From the NCBI GenBank assembly GCA_035939775.1, contig DASZFO010000350.1, positions 1 through 60,931 of the forward strand: 60,931 nucleotides of DNA, written 5' to 3'. Below the pieces are notes generated by a model. That model did no database searches, had not been told where the DNA came from, and worked only from the letters and a program-made list of their open reading frames with translations. The stretch is from Pirellulales bacterium. Its GTDB lineage: Bacteria; Planctomycetota; Planctomycetia; Pirellulales; DATAWG01. Position numbers and translations under genes: made by a program. Positions 44,889 to 54,207 of the stretch are shown one piece after another (the first letter of the stretch is position 1; every line of letters begins with the position of its first letter).

Positions 44889-47800
44889 TTAGTCCTTCGC
44901 ACTTCGTACTTCGTACTTCGCACTTGACGCCGGCTTGCGCACGTGCAGCAGCACGGGCAACGAGGCTTGCTCCCCGTCCACCTTGGCCACGGCATAGAAG
45001 AGCCGATCGGTCTCGGGCACCCAACTGGCCGCGTTCAAGTACAGCGTCTGCTCGGTTTGCCCTTCGGGAATCAGGATGCCGCTCAGCCCGATATTGTCGA
45101 CGATCACGCCATGCGGCAGATTGTCGACGTCGAACTGGATCCGGTCCTCGATTCCGCGGCGCTCGACGCGCAGCTTGCAGACCGCGCCGCCGCCGGGCGC
45201 GATGACCACTTCGGTGGGTTGGGGAATGTCGAGTTCCGCCGGCAAGTCGGCCAGGACCGAAAGTCGGAACCGGCCCAGATTGTGTCGCGGATTGCCGCTC
45301 GTCTGGTCGAGCGTGAATGTCAGGAGCGCCCCTTCGGCGAAGTTGATCGGCCGCTTCAACTCAAAAATGATTGCGTGTGCTGGATCGTCGTCCGTGCGCG
45401 GCACGGGCCAGCCGTGCTCGGGATCATTCGCGGCGACAGCCCAGCCGGTGGCCGAATCGCCGTCGATCGTTCGTGCGGCCTCGTTGCCCGGTTGCGAGTA
45501 ATCGGCCGTCGCGGAAGCGAGCACGACCGGCTCAGCTTTTCCGAAATCGCTCTTCGGCCCCGCGGCGACGCGGAACTCCGTCAGCACGAAATTGCCGTTG
45601 CCGTCTGCCCGGCCTGGTGAACCGGCGGGAAGGCTCTTGTCGCCGAGCGCCTCAAGGCGGAACGCCCGGATATTCCGAGCGTCGGTCGTGGCGACGATCG
45701 TATACGAATCCTTGTCCGGATTGGCGCCGCCGGCCAACAGCGAATGGTCGCTCTGCTTTGTGAGCGTGGCGCCGCCGCGCGAGATGGCGCTGGTCGGATC
45801 GAGAGCGATCCACTCCTGCCTCGGCGGACGGTGGACGACCGTTTCGTTCGTCGGCTGGGCCGGCGACAAATGCACGAGTAGCTTCGGCTTGCCGGCCAGC
45901 TTGATTTGGCCCAGGCCGTTCACCGTCTTGGTCACATCGCGGCCATCGATTCGGGCGGTGGCGGTGATCTTCGTCATCGCGCGGTTTTGATCCGTCGGCG
46001 GCGGGGCGGATTCCAAAGCGTTGATCACGCCGTCGGCTTCCAAGTGACCGGCCTGAATCACGATCGGCGTCGTTGCGACGAACCCCGGCGGCAGGCCGTC
46101 GATATCGACGCGAATCTCGCCGTCAAAGTAATCGACGCGATCCACGGATAGCTTGAATCGCTTGCCGCTGCCGGCGTTCACCGTCGGATCGACGACGCCG
46201 AGACTCACATTGAAATCCGGTTTCGGCTCGCGAACGGTTAACCGATAAATGTAGCGATCGCCCCCCTCGCCGCGGACATCGACCACCCGCACCAGATAGC
46301 TGCCTTCGGCCGGAGCGGTGAACAACAGCCGAGAGTCGCGCCCCAGCTTCCGCTGGCTGTCGTCGTCGTTTGAATAGTAAATCGGAAAGACGGGCAGGCC
46401 GTTGTCGGGGAGCTTGGTGCCCGGCGGATGCGGCTCGACCACATAGACCGGCTCGAAATTCGGGTGGTCGGTCGCTGTGGTGTCGAAATACGGGCGGCGG
46501 CGTCCGGCCAGGTCGCGATAGACGAGGAAATCGGAATCCGGTCCCTGCGGAGCACGATACAGCTTGCAAACCTCGCCGCCAATATACACATATTGGTTCA
46601 GCTCCATCTCTTCCCAATTCTTGAGCCGCGGTTGGTTGCCCCCTGAATCGATCCCGCGGAAATTGATGTATGAATCGCGAACGGCCTGCAGCAATAGCCG
46701 CTCGATCGGCCGGCCGTCGGCGGTGAGCACGTCGATCCGCGTGTCGATCGGCGAGCCGCGGCGGGCGGCGTTCGTCTCGATGATCCACTTCTGTCCAGCT
46801 TTCGACTCGAAGCGATAGTAATTCGCCTCGGGGGGTTGCCCCGCCGGTCGGCGATGAATCCGTCCGCAGGCGCTGCCGGGAACTGCGATCGGCAGCGCCT
46901 TTTGGGGCGAATCGTTGGGCATGGTCGCCACCACTTCCGGCAGATCGCTGGCGATCACCTTGATTTCGCGGCGCGTGCGGAATTTCGCGCCGTCGATCGG
47001 GACGGTCGCCTCGCCCGCGGCACCGGCTGGGACTTTCACTTTTGTCCCCATGGGGATGTTGGGACCGATCAGCTCGACCTCCGTCGTCGCGTTGGCCGGC
47101 ACGCTCGGCGGAAAACAATCGAGCGCGTACGCAAAGGCGCCAATCGTTAGGCGATACGAATGGTCCTTTCCGCCGGCCATCATCCGATCGTCGATCCTGA
47201 CGATATACTTCCCGGCTGTGGCGAACGTGTAAGCCATGAGCGGATCGCTGTTCGCGTCGGTAAGGCTCTCTTCGCTGAGCAGCTTGCCCTCGGCATTGAG
47301 GAGCGCCAGTCGAGGGGCGGCCTTCGATTTGATGCTCCGCGCCGCCACATCAAACACGAGCGTTTGCCCCGCCAGAGCATCGAAGCTGAAATAGTCCGCG
47401 TCCCCCGGTTTGTCGAGCGTGCCCTTGATCGTCACAGGGATTGCAACGTGGTTGGCTTGGCTGTGGCTATCGTTCGGCTCGGTCTCGGCTTGCTCGGGGA
47501 TGGCGTCGACAGTCTGAATCAGCGGGAGCGCGGCCATTGTGATCAACGACGCGACTTGATGGTTTAGCTCTTGGCGAAACACGCTGCCAAACAAACGATC
47601 CATTCGCGCCAACCATTTTTTTGTAGCCCAGGCGTTTACGCCTGGGTCGGCACCGCGGAAAGATCTTTCTGGAGCCCCGTTCACGGGGCTTCTCGTCGCG
47701 GCTTTAGCCTCTGAAGGGGCGACAAAACGGGATTTGATTGGCTCCGGACCCCTGGCGTGAACGCCTGGGCTCCGCAAAAGTGACTCCCCGGCGTAAACGC

Positions 47801-49142
47801 CGGGGCTAACATGAATCCGTCCCGTTGCAATGCGTTTTCCATTGGACGTGTCATAGATTGCAAGCGTCCCATCCATTCGTCCGACGACCAGCGCGTTTCC
47901 GCCCGGCAAGAATGCCATCGCCGGCACGGCGTCGGGCTGGCGCTCCAGAGATCGCTGCTCTTCGAGCGTGCCGGCGTTCCAAATCTTGAGCGTGCCGTCT
48001 TCGCTCGAAGAGGCCAACATTTTTCCGTCAGTCGAGTAGATGAGCTTCACGATCGGATGCTCGTGGGCGAACCGCGAGAAGAGGATTGGATTTGTCCCTT
48101 CCTTGCCCGAGGCGCTGATCTGCCAAACGCGGATTCGATTATCGACCCCCGCGGCGGCAAGCTGCCGGCCATCGGGGCTGAACGCGATCGTATACTGATC
48201 TGCAAGCGGCTGGCCGAAAGTCTCGAGGCGCTCGCCGCTCGCGACCTCCCAGAGTTTCGCGGTGCGATCGCCGCTGGCGCTGGCCAGCAGTTTGCCTTGC
48301 GGAGAGAAGGCGAGGGCGTAAATCGCGCCGTTGTGTCCGACGAGCGAGCGGATTTCCGCGCCGGTCTCGACGTTCCAGAGCTTGATTTGTTGATCGTAGC
48401 TCCCGGTGGCGAGCGTTTTTCCGTCGGGGCAAAGCGCGACAGCATAAATGCTGTCACGATGCCCGTGGAACTTTTGGAGCAGCGTGCCATCGGCCACGTT
48501 CCACAGCCGCGCTTCGCCGAACAATCCCGCCTCGCCGGCCGCTGCGGCGAGCTTCGTGCTATCGGCGCTGAACGCCACGTCGTTCACGTTGCCGCGAACG
48601 TCGCCGAGCGTCAGCGCCAATTTGCGATTCTCAGCCGAAAGCAATTCGACTCGGCCGTATCGCGCCACGGCGATCCAACGGCCGTCCGGCGAGCAAGCCA
48701 TCGCATTGATCGGCTCGCGAACCGGCGCCGTCGCGGCGATCTTCGGAGCGACCAGCCGCGTGGGATCAAGCTCCGCGCCCTGCGGCCCCTTCGCGCCCGC
48801 TTCCACCCACCGCTTGATGAGCGCGATCTCCTCGGGCTTGGGTTTGTCATTGTCCTTCGGCGGCATCGAGGGCTCGGTCTCGCCAGTCAGCACCCGCACC
48901 AGCCGGCTCTGCGCCAAATTGCCCGGCACAATCTCCCCGCCCCGCTTTCCCCCTTCGAGCAAGCTCGCGTAGCTTTCGAGAACAAGTTTCCCTTCACGAT
49001 CAGTCCCGTTGTGGCAGCTCGTGCAGTATTTGACGAACAAGGGCGCGATCTGATCGTTGAAATCGGGTGCATCGCCAGCGAGCGCCGTCGCTCCCAGCAG
49101 AAGCAACATCCAAACAAAGACGATCGACCGCTGCAAGCACAT
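44889..49142 (-). CDS. giant secreted protein: cytochrome c (PSCyt1) + WD40 propeller + PPC domains
   Basis: A 1417-residue protein. ATG 49142 is preferred because it begins at the signal peptide (VFVWMLLLLGATALAG); the 24 codons above it come from an intergenic repeat. A planctomycete cytochrome domain with CTSCH (FVKYCTSCHNGTDREGKL) is followed by WD40 repeats (about residues 140-450: HGHRDSIYAVALCPDGKTLA, GHNGAIYALAFSPQGKLLAS). Next is a repeat-derived stretch (about 452-510), then PPC-type beta domains (PEQAETEPNDSHSQANHV onwards). The last nine residues, KYEVRSAKD, also derive from a repeat. It probably acts in the envelope next to the DUF1549/DUF1553 and DUF1501 proteins. Confidence 0.85.
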   Translation of the reverse strand: MCLQRSIVFVWMLLLLGATALAGDAPDFNDQIAPLFVKYCTSCHNGTDREGKLVLESYASLLEGGKRGGEIVPGNLAQSRLVRVLTGETEPSMPPKDNDKPKPEEIALIKRWVEAGAKGPQGAELDPTRLVAPKIAATAPVREPINAMACSPDGRWIAVARYGRVELLSAENRKLALTLGDVRGNVNDVAFSADSTKLAAAAGEAGLFGEARLWNVADGTLLQKFHGHRDSIYAVALCPDGKTLATGSYDQQIKLWNVETGAEIRSLVGHNGAIYALAFSPQGKLLASASGDRTAKLWEVASGERLETFGQPLADQYTIAFSPDGRQLAAAGVDNRIRVWQISASGKEGTNPILFSRFAHEHPIVKLIYSTDGKMLASSSEDGTLKIWNAGTLEEQRSLERQPDAVPAMAFLPGGNALVVGRMDGTLAIYDTSNGKRIATGRIHVSPGVYAGESLLRSPGVHARGPEPIKSRFVAPSEAKAATRSPVNGAPERSFRGADPGVNAWATKKWLARMDRLFGSVFRQELNHQVASLITMAALPLIQTVDAIPEQAETEPNDSHSQANHVAIPVTIKGTLDKPGDADYFSFDALAGQTLVFDVAARSIKSKAAPRLALLNAEGKLLSEESLTDANSDPLMAYTFATAGKYIVRIDDRMMAGGKDHSYRLTIGAFAYALDCFPPSVPANATTEVELIGPNIPMGTKVKVPAGAAGEATVPIDGAKFRTRREIKVIASDLPEVVATMPNDSPQKALPIAVPGSACGRIHRRPAGQPPEANYYRFESKAGQKWIIETNAARRGSPIDTRIDVLTADGRPIERLLLQAVRDSYINFRGIDSGGNQPRLKNWEEMELNQYVYIGGEVCKLYRAPQGPDSDFLVYRDLAGRRRPYFDTTATDHPNFEPVYVVEPHPPGTKLPDNGLPVFPIYYSNDDDSQRKLGRDSRLLFTAPAEGSYLVRVVDVRGEGGDRYIYRLTVREPKPDFNVSLGVVDPTVNAGSGKRFKLSVDRVDYFDGEIRVDIDGLPPGFVATTPIVIQAGHLEADGVINALESAPPPTDQNRAMTKITATARIDGRDVTKTVNGLGQIKLAGKPKLLVHLSPAQPTNETVVHRPPRQEWIALDPTSAISRGGATLTKQSDHSLLAGGANPDKDSYTIVATTDARNIRAFRLEALGDKSLPAGSPGRADGNGNFVLTEFRVAAGPKSDFGKAEPVVLASATADYSQPGNEAARTIDGDSATGWAVAANDPEHGWPVPRTDDDPAHAIIFELKRPINFAEGALLTFTLDQTSGNPRHNLGRFRLSVLADLPAELDIPQPTEVVIAPGGGAVCKLRVERRGIEDRIQFDVDNLPHGVIVDNIGLSGILIPEGQTEQTLYLNAASWVPETDRLFYAVAKVDGEQASLPVLLHVRKPASSAKYEVRSAKD
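44892..44925. repeat. CTTCGTACTTCGCACTT-type repeat at the 3' end of the giant gene
   Basis: Tandem variants of ACTTCGTACTTCG and CTTCGCACTT encode the last residues of the giant protein and lie at its stop. A shorter copy (ACTTTGTACTTCGTACTTTT) is at 59767-59786, also at the end of a gene. Confidence 0.7.
47627..47805. repeat. cluster of short palindromes inside the giant coding sequence
   Basis: Three perfect palindromes lie in ~180 bases: 47627-47646 (CCCAGGCG-TTTA-CGCCTGGG), 47673-47690 (AGCCCCGT-TC-ACGGGGCT) and 47786-47805 (CCCCGGCG-TAAA-CGCCGGGG). An imperfect one is near 47749-47771. All are read in frame and give SPGVYAGE, SPGVHARG and DPGVNAWA in the protein. Confidence 0.85.
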
Positions 49143-49164
49143 GATTCGACCGGGAATAGCAGGT

Positions 49165-49199
49165 TCCGATGCGTCCGCGCGGACTTGACACACCCTACT
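49165..49199. repeat. partial copy of the GTGCGTCAAGTCCGCGC repeat
   Basis: TGCGTCCGCGCGGACTTGAC followed by ACACCCTAC matches, in reverse, the left end of the element at 59684-59764. It lies between the DUF1549/DUF1553 gene and the start of the giant gene. Confidence 0.7.
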
Positions 49200-49217
49200 C
49201 GTGTTTCGTTCCATCTC

Positions 49218-51662
49218 TCAATGATTGAACAAAAACTCTTTGCCGCTTAGCAAGCTCCAATACAAATCCTCAACCGCCGCCCGTTTTTCCGCCGACGGCA
49301 CTTGGCCCAACTCGGAAGCGAGTTGCTGCTTCTCCGCGTCGGCGGGGAATCGCGATAGCGCGATCAAATAGGCCTCTTCGACGATCTTGTCGTCCGTCGT
49401 ATTGGCTTCGAGCAGGTGCTCGACGCGGCTCCCTTTGGCGGCCAACTTCTGATTGATCGTGTCGCCGTTGGTGATGTGAAGCACTTGCACCATGCTCGGC
49501 TCGTTGGTTCGCTCGCATTCGCAGGTCAACAGCCGTTGCGGTCGGCCGAACGATTTGAGGAAATACGAATCGACATTGGAATCGGGCAATTGGATCGCCC
49601 GCCAGCCGGGCGCGTAACCCTTGAACTCGCTGGGCGTGCCGCTCACTTGCGAGATCGCATCAAGCAGCACTTCCGCCCGCATCCGCCGGGGGAAATAGTG
49701 CGAGTAAAATCGCCGATCAGCCTCGTTCTCCGGCAGCGCTTGGCTGGATCGCTGGTAGGTTTCGCTTTGCAGAATCAACCGCATCAACGATTTGAGATCG
49801 TAGTGGTTTTCGACGAGATTCTTGGCGAGAGCGGAGAGCAGCTCGGCGTTGCTCGGCGGATTCGTGAGCCGCACGTCGTCGACCGCCTCGACCACCCCAA
49901 CGCCGAGGAAATTCGCCCAAATGCGATTCGTGATCGCGCGGCTGAAATAGGGGTTCTCCGGCGCGGTGAGCCATTCGGCGAGCGCGAGCCGGCGATCGGC
50001 CGCCGAGTCAAACGGAATCGCATCGCCGTCGAGCGGCCGCGGCGGCTGAGGATGCCCCGTGCGCGGCTGAATCAATTCGCCCTCGGTCGTCGGGAAGACG
50101 GTCACGTTGCCCTCGCCGTCGGCGTTCTTAATCTTCACTCGCGAATAGAGATTCGCCATACCGTAGTATTGATCGTTGGTCCATTTTTCGAGCGGATGAT
50201 TGTGGCAATGGGCGCACGTAATCGACATGCCCAGGAAGGCCTGAGACGTGGTCTCGGACATCTCCAGCGGGTCTTTGTGCAGGGCAAAGAAATTGGCCGC
50301 GCCGTTCTCGAGCGTGCTACCCGAGGCGGTGACGATCCGGCGGGCGAGTTGGTCCCAGGGCGTGTTCTCGGCCACTTGGCTCCGAATCCAGCGATAATAG
50401 GACCACATCGCCGGGGCCGGCAGCTTCTCACTGTTGACCAAGAGCAGATCGGACCATTTGTACGTCCAATAATCGACGAACTCGGGCCGCGCTAGCAGCG
50501 CTTCGATCAGCCGGTCGCGCTTGTCGGGGGCCGAGTCGGCGAGAAATGCCCGCGTCTCGTCCACCTTGGGCAACACGCCGATCGTGTCGATGAACGCTCG
50601 CCGCAGAAACGCCGCGTCATCGGCTCGCGGCGATGGGGGCAGCTTCAGCCGCTTGAGCTTGGCGAGCACGAGATCGTCGATGAAGTTGCGCCGCGCGGCC
50701 TTGGCGAACGCATCGGCCGAGACCTGCTGCGCGAAGGGCACGGTGATCGTCGCCACGGCGATCCGGCTGGCGAACCAACCGCTGACCACTCCCTCGCCGG
50801 ACCCCATTACCTTGACCCGCCCCGCTTGATCGACCTGAGCCACCGATTCGTCGGACGATGTGAACTTGACCCAGTGAGTGACATCATCGCTGTGCCCGTC
50901 GGAGTAGTAAGCTCGCACGAGCAACCGCTGCGAATCTCCCGGCTTGAGCACAACGCCGGCCGGGAGCATTTCGAGATGATCCAGCCGCGGATCGTCAGCC
51001 TTGGGGGCGGGCGCGCCGGCGGCGATCCAGGCCGCGATCGTGTTGTAGTCTGGCGAATCGACCTCGAACCGCACGCCTCCTTTGTGCGGCAGCGCGCCGC
51101 TCGGCTTGAGCAGCAACAAGCTCCGCCCGGGATCGCTCGGCACAATCCGCCTTCCGCGGGCCTGGCGAGTAATCGCGAACCAATCCGACTCGGCATCGAA
51201 CCCGCGGAGCGACAGCTTGAATCCGTTCTTCCCCGCCGCCGCTCCGTGACACGCCCCGGAATTGCAGCCGGATTTCGCCAGCACCGACTGCACTTGATTG
51301 CGAAAGCTGACCTCCGCCGGCCGCTCTTTGCCGAGGACTGTCACCTCGGCGGTGGCCATCTGCGGACCGACCTTCGCCGTGAGTTTGGCCAAACCGTCGC
51401 CGACGGGCAGCGCTACGCCGTCCTTGATTGCAACAACCTTGGGATCGCTAGGTGTCCACTCGACGCCGGCCGTGATTTCGCCCACGAAATCCTCGCCGCG
51501 CCGAGATTCCACCAATAACGGCTGCCGCGCCGCGGGGCCGGAGAGCGTAAAGTGCTGCGGCAGGACGACCAAGTTGTCAGCCGCTCGAATCGCGCTTGAT
51601 GCCAAGATCGCGGCGAAGAGCGCGACGATGAAAACCGGCCGAAGTCGAGGAAACGTCATCAT
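49218..51662 (-). CDS. DUF1549/DUF1553 planctomycete protein (PSD1 family) with Ig-like and cytochrome-like motifs
   Basis: An 814-residue protein. I place the start at ATG 51662, where a signal peptide begins (MMTFPRLRPVFIVALFAAILA); the frame above belongs to a frameshifted Uma2 gene. It has a Big_2/Ig-like segment (~residues 30-110) and a Cys motif GCNSGACHGAAAGKNGFKLSL. A second Ig-like part is followed by DUF1549 (FIDDLVLAKLKRLKLPPSP), ITCAHCHNHPLEKWT (CxxCH) and DUF1553 (NRIWANFLGVGVVEAVDDVR). The family is characteristic of planctomycetes and of unknown activity. It is flanked by its usual partners DUF1501 and the cytochrome-WD40 protein. Confidence 0.9.
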   Translation of the reverse strand: MMTFPRLRPVFIVALFAAILASSAIRAADNLVVLPQHFTLSGPAARQPLLVESRRGEDFVGEITAGVEWTPSDPKVVAIKDGVALPVGDGLAKLTAKVGPQMATAEVTVLGKERPAEVSFRNQVQSVLAKSGCNSGACHGAAAGKNGFKLSLRGFDAESDWFAITRQARGRRIVPSDPGRSLLLLKPSGALPHKGGVRFEVDSPDYNTIAAWIAAGAPAPKADDPRLDHLEMLPAGVVLKPGDSQRLLVRAYYSDGHSDDVTHWVKFTSSDESVAQVDQAGRVKVMGSGEGVVSGWFASRIAVATITVPFAQQVSADAFAKAARRNFIDDLVLAKLKRLKLPPSPRADDAAFLRRAFIDTIGVLPKVDETRAFLADSAPDKRDRLIEALLARPEFVDYWTYKWSDLLLVNSEKLPAPAMWSYYRWIRSQVAENTPWDQLARRIVTASGSTLENGAANFFALHKDPLEMSETTSQAFLGMSITCAHCHNHPLEKWTNDQYYGMANLYSRVKIKNADGEGNVTVFPTTEGELIQPRTGHPQPPRPLDGDAIPFDSAADRRLALAEWLTAPENPYFSRAITNRIWANFLGVGVVEAVDDVRLTNPPSNAELLSALAKNLVENHYDLKSLMRLILQSETYQRSSQALPENEADRRFYSHYFPRRMRAEVLLDAISQVSGTPSEFKGYAPGWRAIQLPDSNVDSYFLKSFGRPQRLLTCECERTNEPSMVQVLHITNGDTINQKLAAKGSRVEHLLEANTTDDKIVEEAYLIALSRFPADAEKQQLASELGQVPSAEKRAAVEDLYWSLLSGKEFLFNH

Positions 51663-52373
51663 GGAAGGGGCCGCTCGATCAAATTGAAAGCCCAATAGCC
51701 GTCGGTGTCGCGGAGGCGGTCCAGGCGATAATCGCATTCCAGCACGGTCGAACGCTGAAATCCATCGGCATCGCGTGGCGCTGGCTCGAATCGAGTCGTG
51801 CCCGTAAATCTGAAAGATCAATTCCTCTCCTCTCGCATCGACCAGCCAGAATTCCCGAACGCCCGCAGTCCAATATGCGGCCGGTAATCGCCGCGTGTCC
51901 TTTGTGATTGAGCTGTCGCTGACGATTTCGACAATCAGATCAGGCGGACCCTCGAACTCGATGAACCGTCCCGCCTCCCCACCAGCTTTCGGCACCAAGC
52001 GAATCCGCCCTTCCCTGAGCGCCGCATGCGATACGAACACGATGTCTGGCTCAACGGAAAGTTGCGCCTGCGGCGACGAGATTCGCGTGCAATCTGTAAA
52101 CACTCGTCCGCGAACTTGGCGCTTAATCCTTTCATACAGCGCCGTCGCCAATTCCGTTTTCAGCACTCCGTGGCAGAAGATATCCTCTGGAGACATGTTT
52201 ACTTCAATCCTTCCGTCCAAAAAGTCGATTCGCCCGCGCTCGGGAAACTCATCCGACACCGCCCATTTGCGAAAATCCTCAAGCGAGCGCAACCCGAGCG
52301 GCACTTCAACCTGCTCTTGGAACACGACGCATGGCGCCATACTCACCGGTGTTTCCAGTTGCCCGATTCCCAT
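51659..52373 (-). pseudogene. Uma2-family (putative restriction endonuclease-like) gene with a one-base frameshift
   Basis: ATG 52373 with GAGGAAGG upstream starts MGIGQLETPVSMAPCVVFQE. The fold is clear: RIDFLDGRIEVNMSP, SVEPDIVFVSHAAL, PDLIVEIVSDSSITKDTRRLPAAYW and VREFWLVDARGEELIFQIYG. At the GGG corresponding to 51801-51803 one extra base shifts the frame. Dropping it gives TTRFEPAPRDADGFQRSTVL, then DYRLDRLRDTDGYWAFNLIE and a TGA at 51659-51661 that overlaps the next ATG, as in a normal Uma2 tail. With the shift the frame runs into the DUF1549/DUF1553 gene. Uma2 proteins have a PD-(D/E)XK-like fold; their role is unclear. Confidence 0.85.
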
Positions 52374-52532
52374 GATTCGTTCCCTTCCTCTCTTTCGCCA
52401 TCCTGCTGGCGATGGCGTCCGAACGCAGTCTCTCGTACACTTCGGTTCGCCCTTCGGTCTGAGGCTCAGGGTCGAAGACAAGCGAACCGACTAACGACCG
52501 ACCGCCGGCCTTCGATCTCTGGCCTCCAACTA

Positions 52533-53909
52533 CTAAAACAACTCTCTAATCGCATGCTTCCCCGTATCCACTAGCGGGAACGGGCGGCCTTGTGGGCCGG
52601 GCAAGGTCTTTTCCACATCCAGCCCGAGGCTGTAGAAGATCGTCGCCACGACTTCGGCCGGCTCGACAGGTCGCTCGACCGGCACCGCGCCGATCGGATC
52701 GCTGCGGCCCACCACGCGGCCCCCTTTCACGCCGCCGCCGGCGAAATAAATCGTCCAACATTGCGGCCAGTGATCGCGGCCGCCGGCCGGATTGATCCGC
52801 GGCGTGCGGCCGAATTCCTGCAAGTTGCAGACGAGCGTGTTTTCCAGCATCCCGCGTTGCACAAGGTCTTCGATCAGCGCGCTATACGCCTGGTCGTACA
52901 TCGGCGCCACATCCTTCTTCATCTGTTCGACCGAGATGAACGGCAGCGAGCCGTGAATGTCCCAGCTTAGCTCATTGAAGACGGTCAGGAACGTGTTCAC
53001 CGTGACGAACCGCACTCCCGCCTCGATCAGCCGCCGCGCGAGCAGACAACATTGCCCGAAGCGATTCACGCCGTACCGCTCGCGAACTTTCTGCGGCTCT
53101 TTGGAGAGATCGAAAGCCGAGCGGGCCTGCGGGCTGGTCATCATCCGGAAGGCGGCCTCGAAGTTCGCATCCAAGAGCTTCGCGTCTTCGCTGGCCTCAA
53201 ACTGCTTGAGCGATCCCTCGACCACGTCGCGCAGCTTGCGGCGGCGTTCCAGCCGCGCCTCGCCGATCTGCGGCGGCGGCAAGAGATCGGGCACCTTGAA
53301 ATTCGGCTTCGACGGATCGGCCATCAGCACAAATGGATCGTTGGCCTTCCCCAAGAAGCCGGCGTCTTGCCCATGAGACAAGCCGCCGCCGGTGTTCCCC
53401 ATCGGCTCGGGCAGCAGCACGTGCGCGGGCAAATCGGTCCGGCGGCCCAGCAGATAGCTCACCGCGCAGCCGGCGTGAGGCGTGTTCACGCCGCCGGTGA
53501 AGAGCCGGCCGGTCTGCATCATCTGGTGGCCCGTGTCGTGCACGCCGGCCGCCGTGTGGAAGCAGCTTCGCACCAATGAAAACTTGTCGGCCAGCTTGGC
53601 GTGCAGCGGAAGTATCTCGGAAATCTGGATGCCGGGGGCGTTCGTCGCAATCGGCTTGAACGGCCCGCGAATCTCGACCGGGGCCTCGGGCTTCATGTCC
53701 CAGGTGTCTAGCTGGCTGGGGGCCCCGAGGTTGAAAATCATGATCACCGAGCGTTCGTCGTGCCCCTTTTCGACCGCTCCCTGGGCTTTGAGGGCCAGGA
53801 GTTCGGGGAGCGCGAAACCCAATGCACCGAGCGAGCCGACCTGGAGAAAATCGCGCCGGGTGACGCCATCGCATGTTTTGGCCGTGCCGCGGCCGATCAG
53901 GTTGAGCAT
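52533..53909 (-). CDS. DUF1501 protein (Tat-exported, sulfatase-like fold)
   Basis: A 458-residue protein. ATG 53909 is chosen because MLNLIGRGTAKTCDGVTRRD places the twin-arginine signal RRDFLQVGSLGALGFALPEL near the start; residues above it derive from a repeat element. DUF1501 motifs include VIMIFNLGAPSQLDTWDMKP, ADKFSLVRSCFHTAAGVHDTG, LEDLVQRGMLENTLV-like IEDLVQRGMLENTLVCNLQE, FGRTPRINPAGGRDHWPQCW and AEVVATIFYSLGLD. The family is always found near DUF1549/DUF1553 genes in planctomycetes. It is periplasmic by the Tat signal; the reaction is unknown. Confidence 0.92.
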   Translation of the reverse strand: MLNLIGRGTAKTCDGVTRRDFLQVGSLGALGFALPELLALKAQGAVEKGHDERSVIMIFNLGAPSQLDTWDMKPEAPVEIRGPFKPIATNAPGIQISEILPLHAKLADKFSLVRSCFHTAAGVHDTGHQMMQTGRLFTGGVNTPHAGCAVSYLLGRRTDLPAHVLLPEPMGNTGGGLSHGQDAGFLGKANDPFVLMADPSKPNFKVPDLLPPPQIGEARLERRRKLRDVVEGSLKQFEASEDAKLLDANFEAAFRMMTSPQARSAFDLSKEPQKVRERYGVNRFGQCCLLARRLIEAGVRFVTVNTFLTVFNELSWDIHGSLPFISVEQMKKDVAPMYDQAYSALIEDLVQRGMLENTLVCNLQEFGRTPRINPAGGRDHWPQCWTIYFAGGGVKGGRVVGRSDPIGAVPVERPVEPAEVVATIFYSLGLDVEKTLPGPQGRPFPLVDTGKHAIRELF

Positions 53910-53952
53910 GGTTGGAGCCTTGAATCCCTGGGTGGTTGTGGGATCGCTCGAC

Positions 53953-54045
53953 CCTATCCAAGAACCGCCTGCGGAGAAGGGGACAGTCCCCTTTTGTTCC
54001 GAAGACTCCACAAAAGGGGACAGTCCCCGGCGGTTCTTTGATAGG
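53953..54045. repeat. 93-base MITE-like element with 17-base terminal inverted repeats
   Basis: Ends CCTATCCAAGAACCGCC (53953-53969) and GGCGGTTCTTTGATAGG (54029-54045) pair at 16 of 17 positions. Inside, GGGGACAGTCCCC occurs twice, facing inward with CTTTTGT and ACAAAAG flanks, so the whole element is nearly a nested palindrome. It lies upstream of the DUF1501 gene. Confidence 0.85.
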
Positions 54046-54207
54046 CTCCTACGTTAAGGAGCGGCCAGGAGGGATGGACGCCGCTCGAAATCTGCTCTTG
54101 ATGCTACCACCCCGGCATGGCTGCTTCAAGCTGCGGAAATACGGTATCATTTTAAGTGAGATCTTTCTGAGCCAGCGTTTCCCGCTCGAATCATTATCAC
54201 CGCGATT

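Noticed and set aside
47811-49250. Open frame of 479 codons on the plus strand
   Set aside because: It is antisense to the WD40 and cytochrome part of the giant gene; the minus-strand frame has clear domain motifs.
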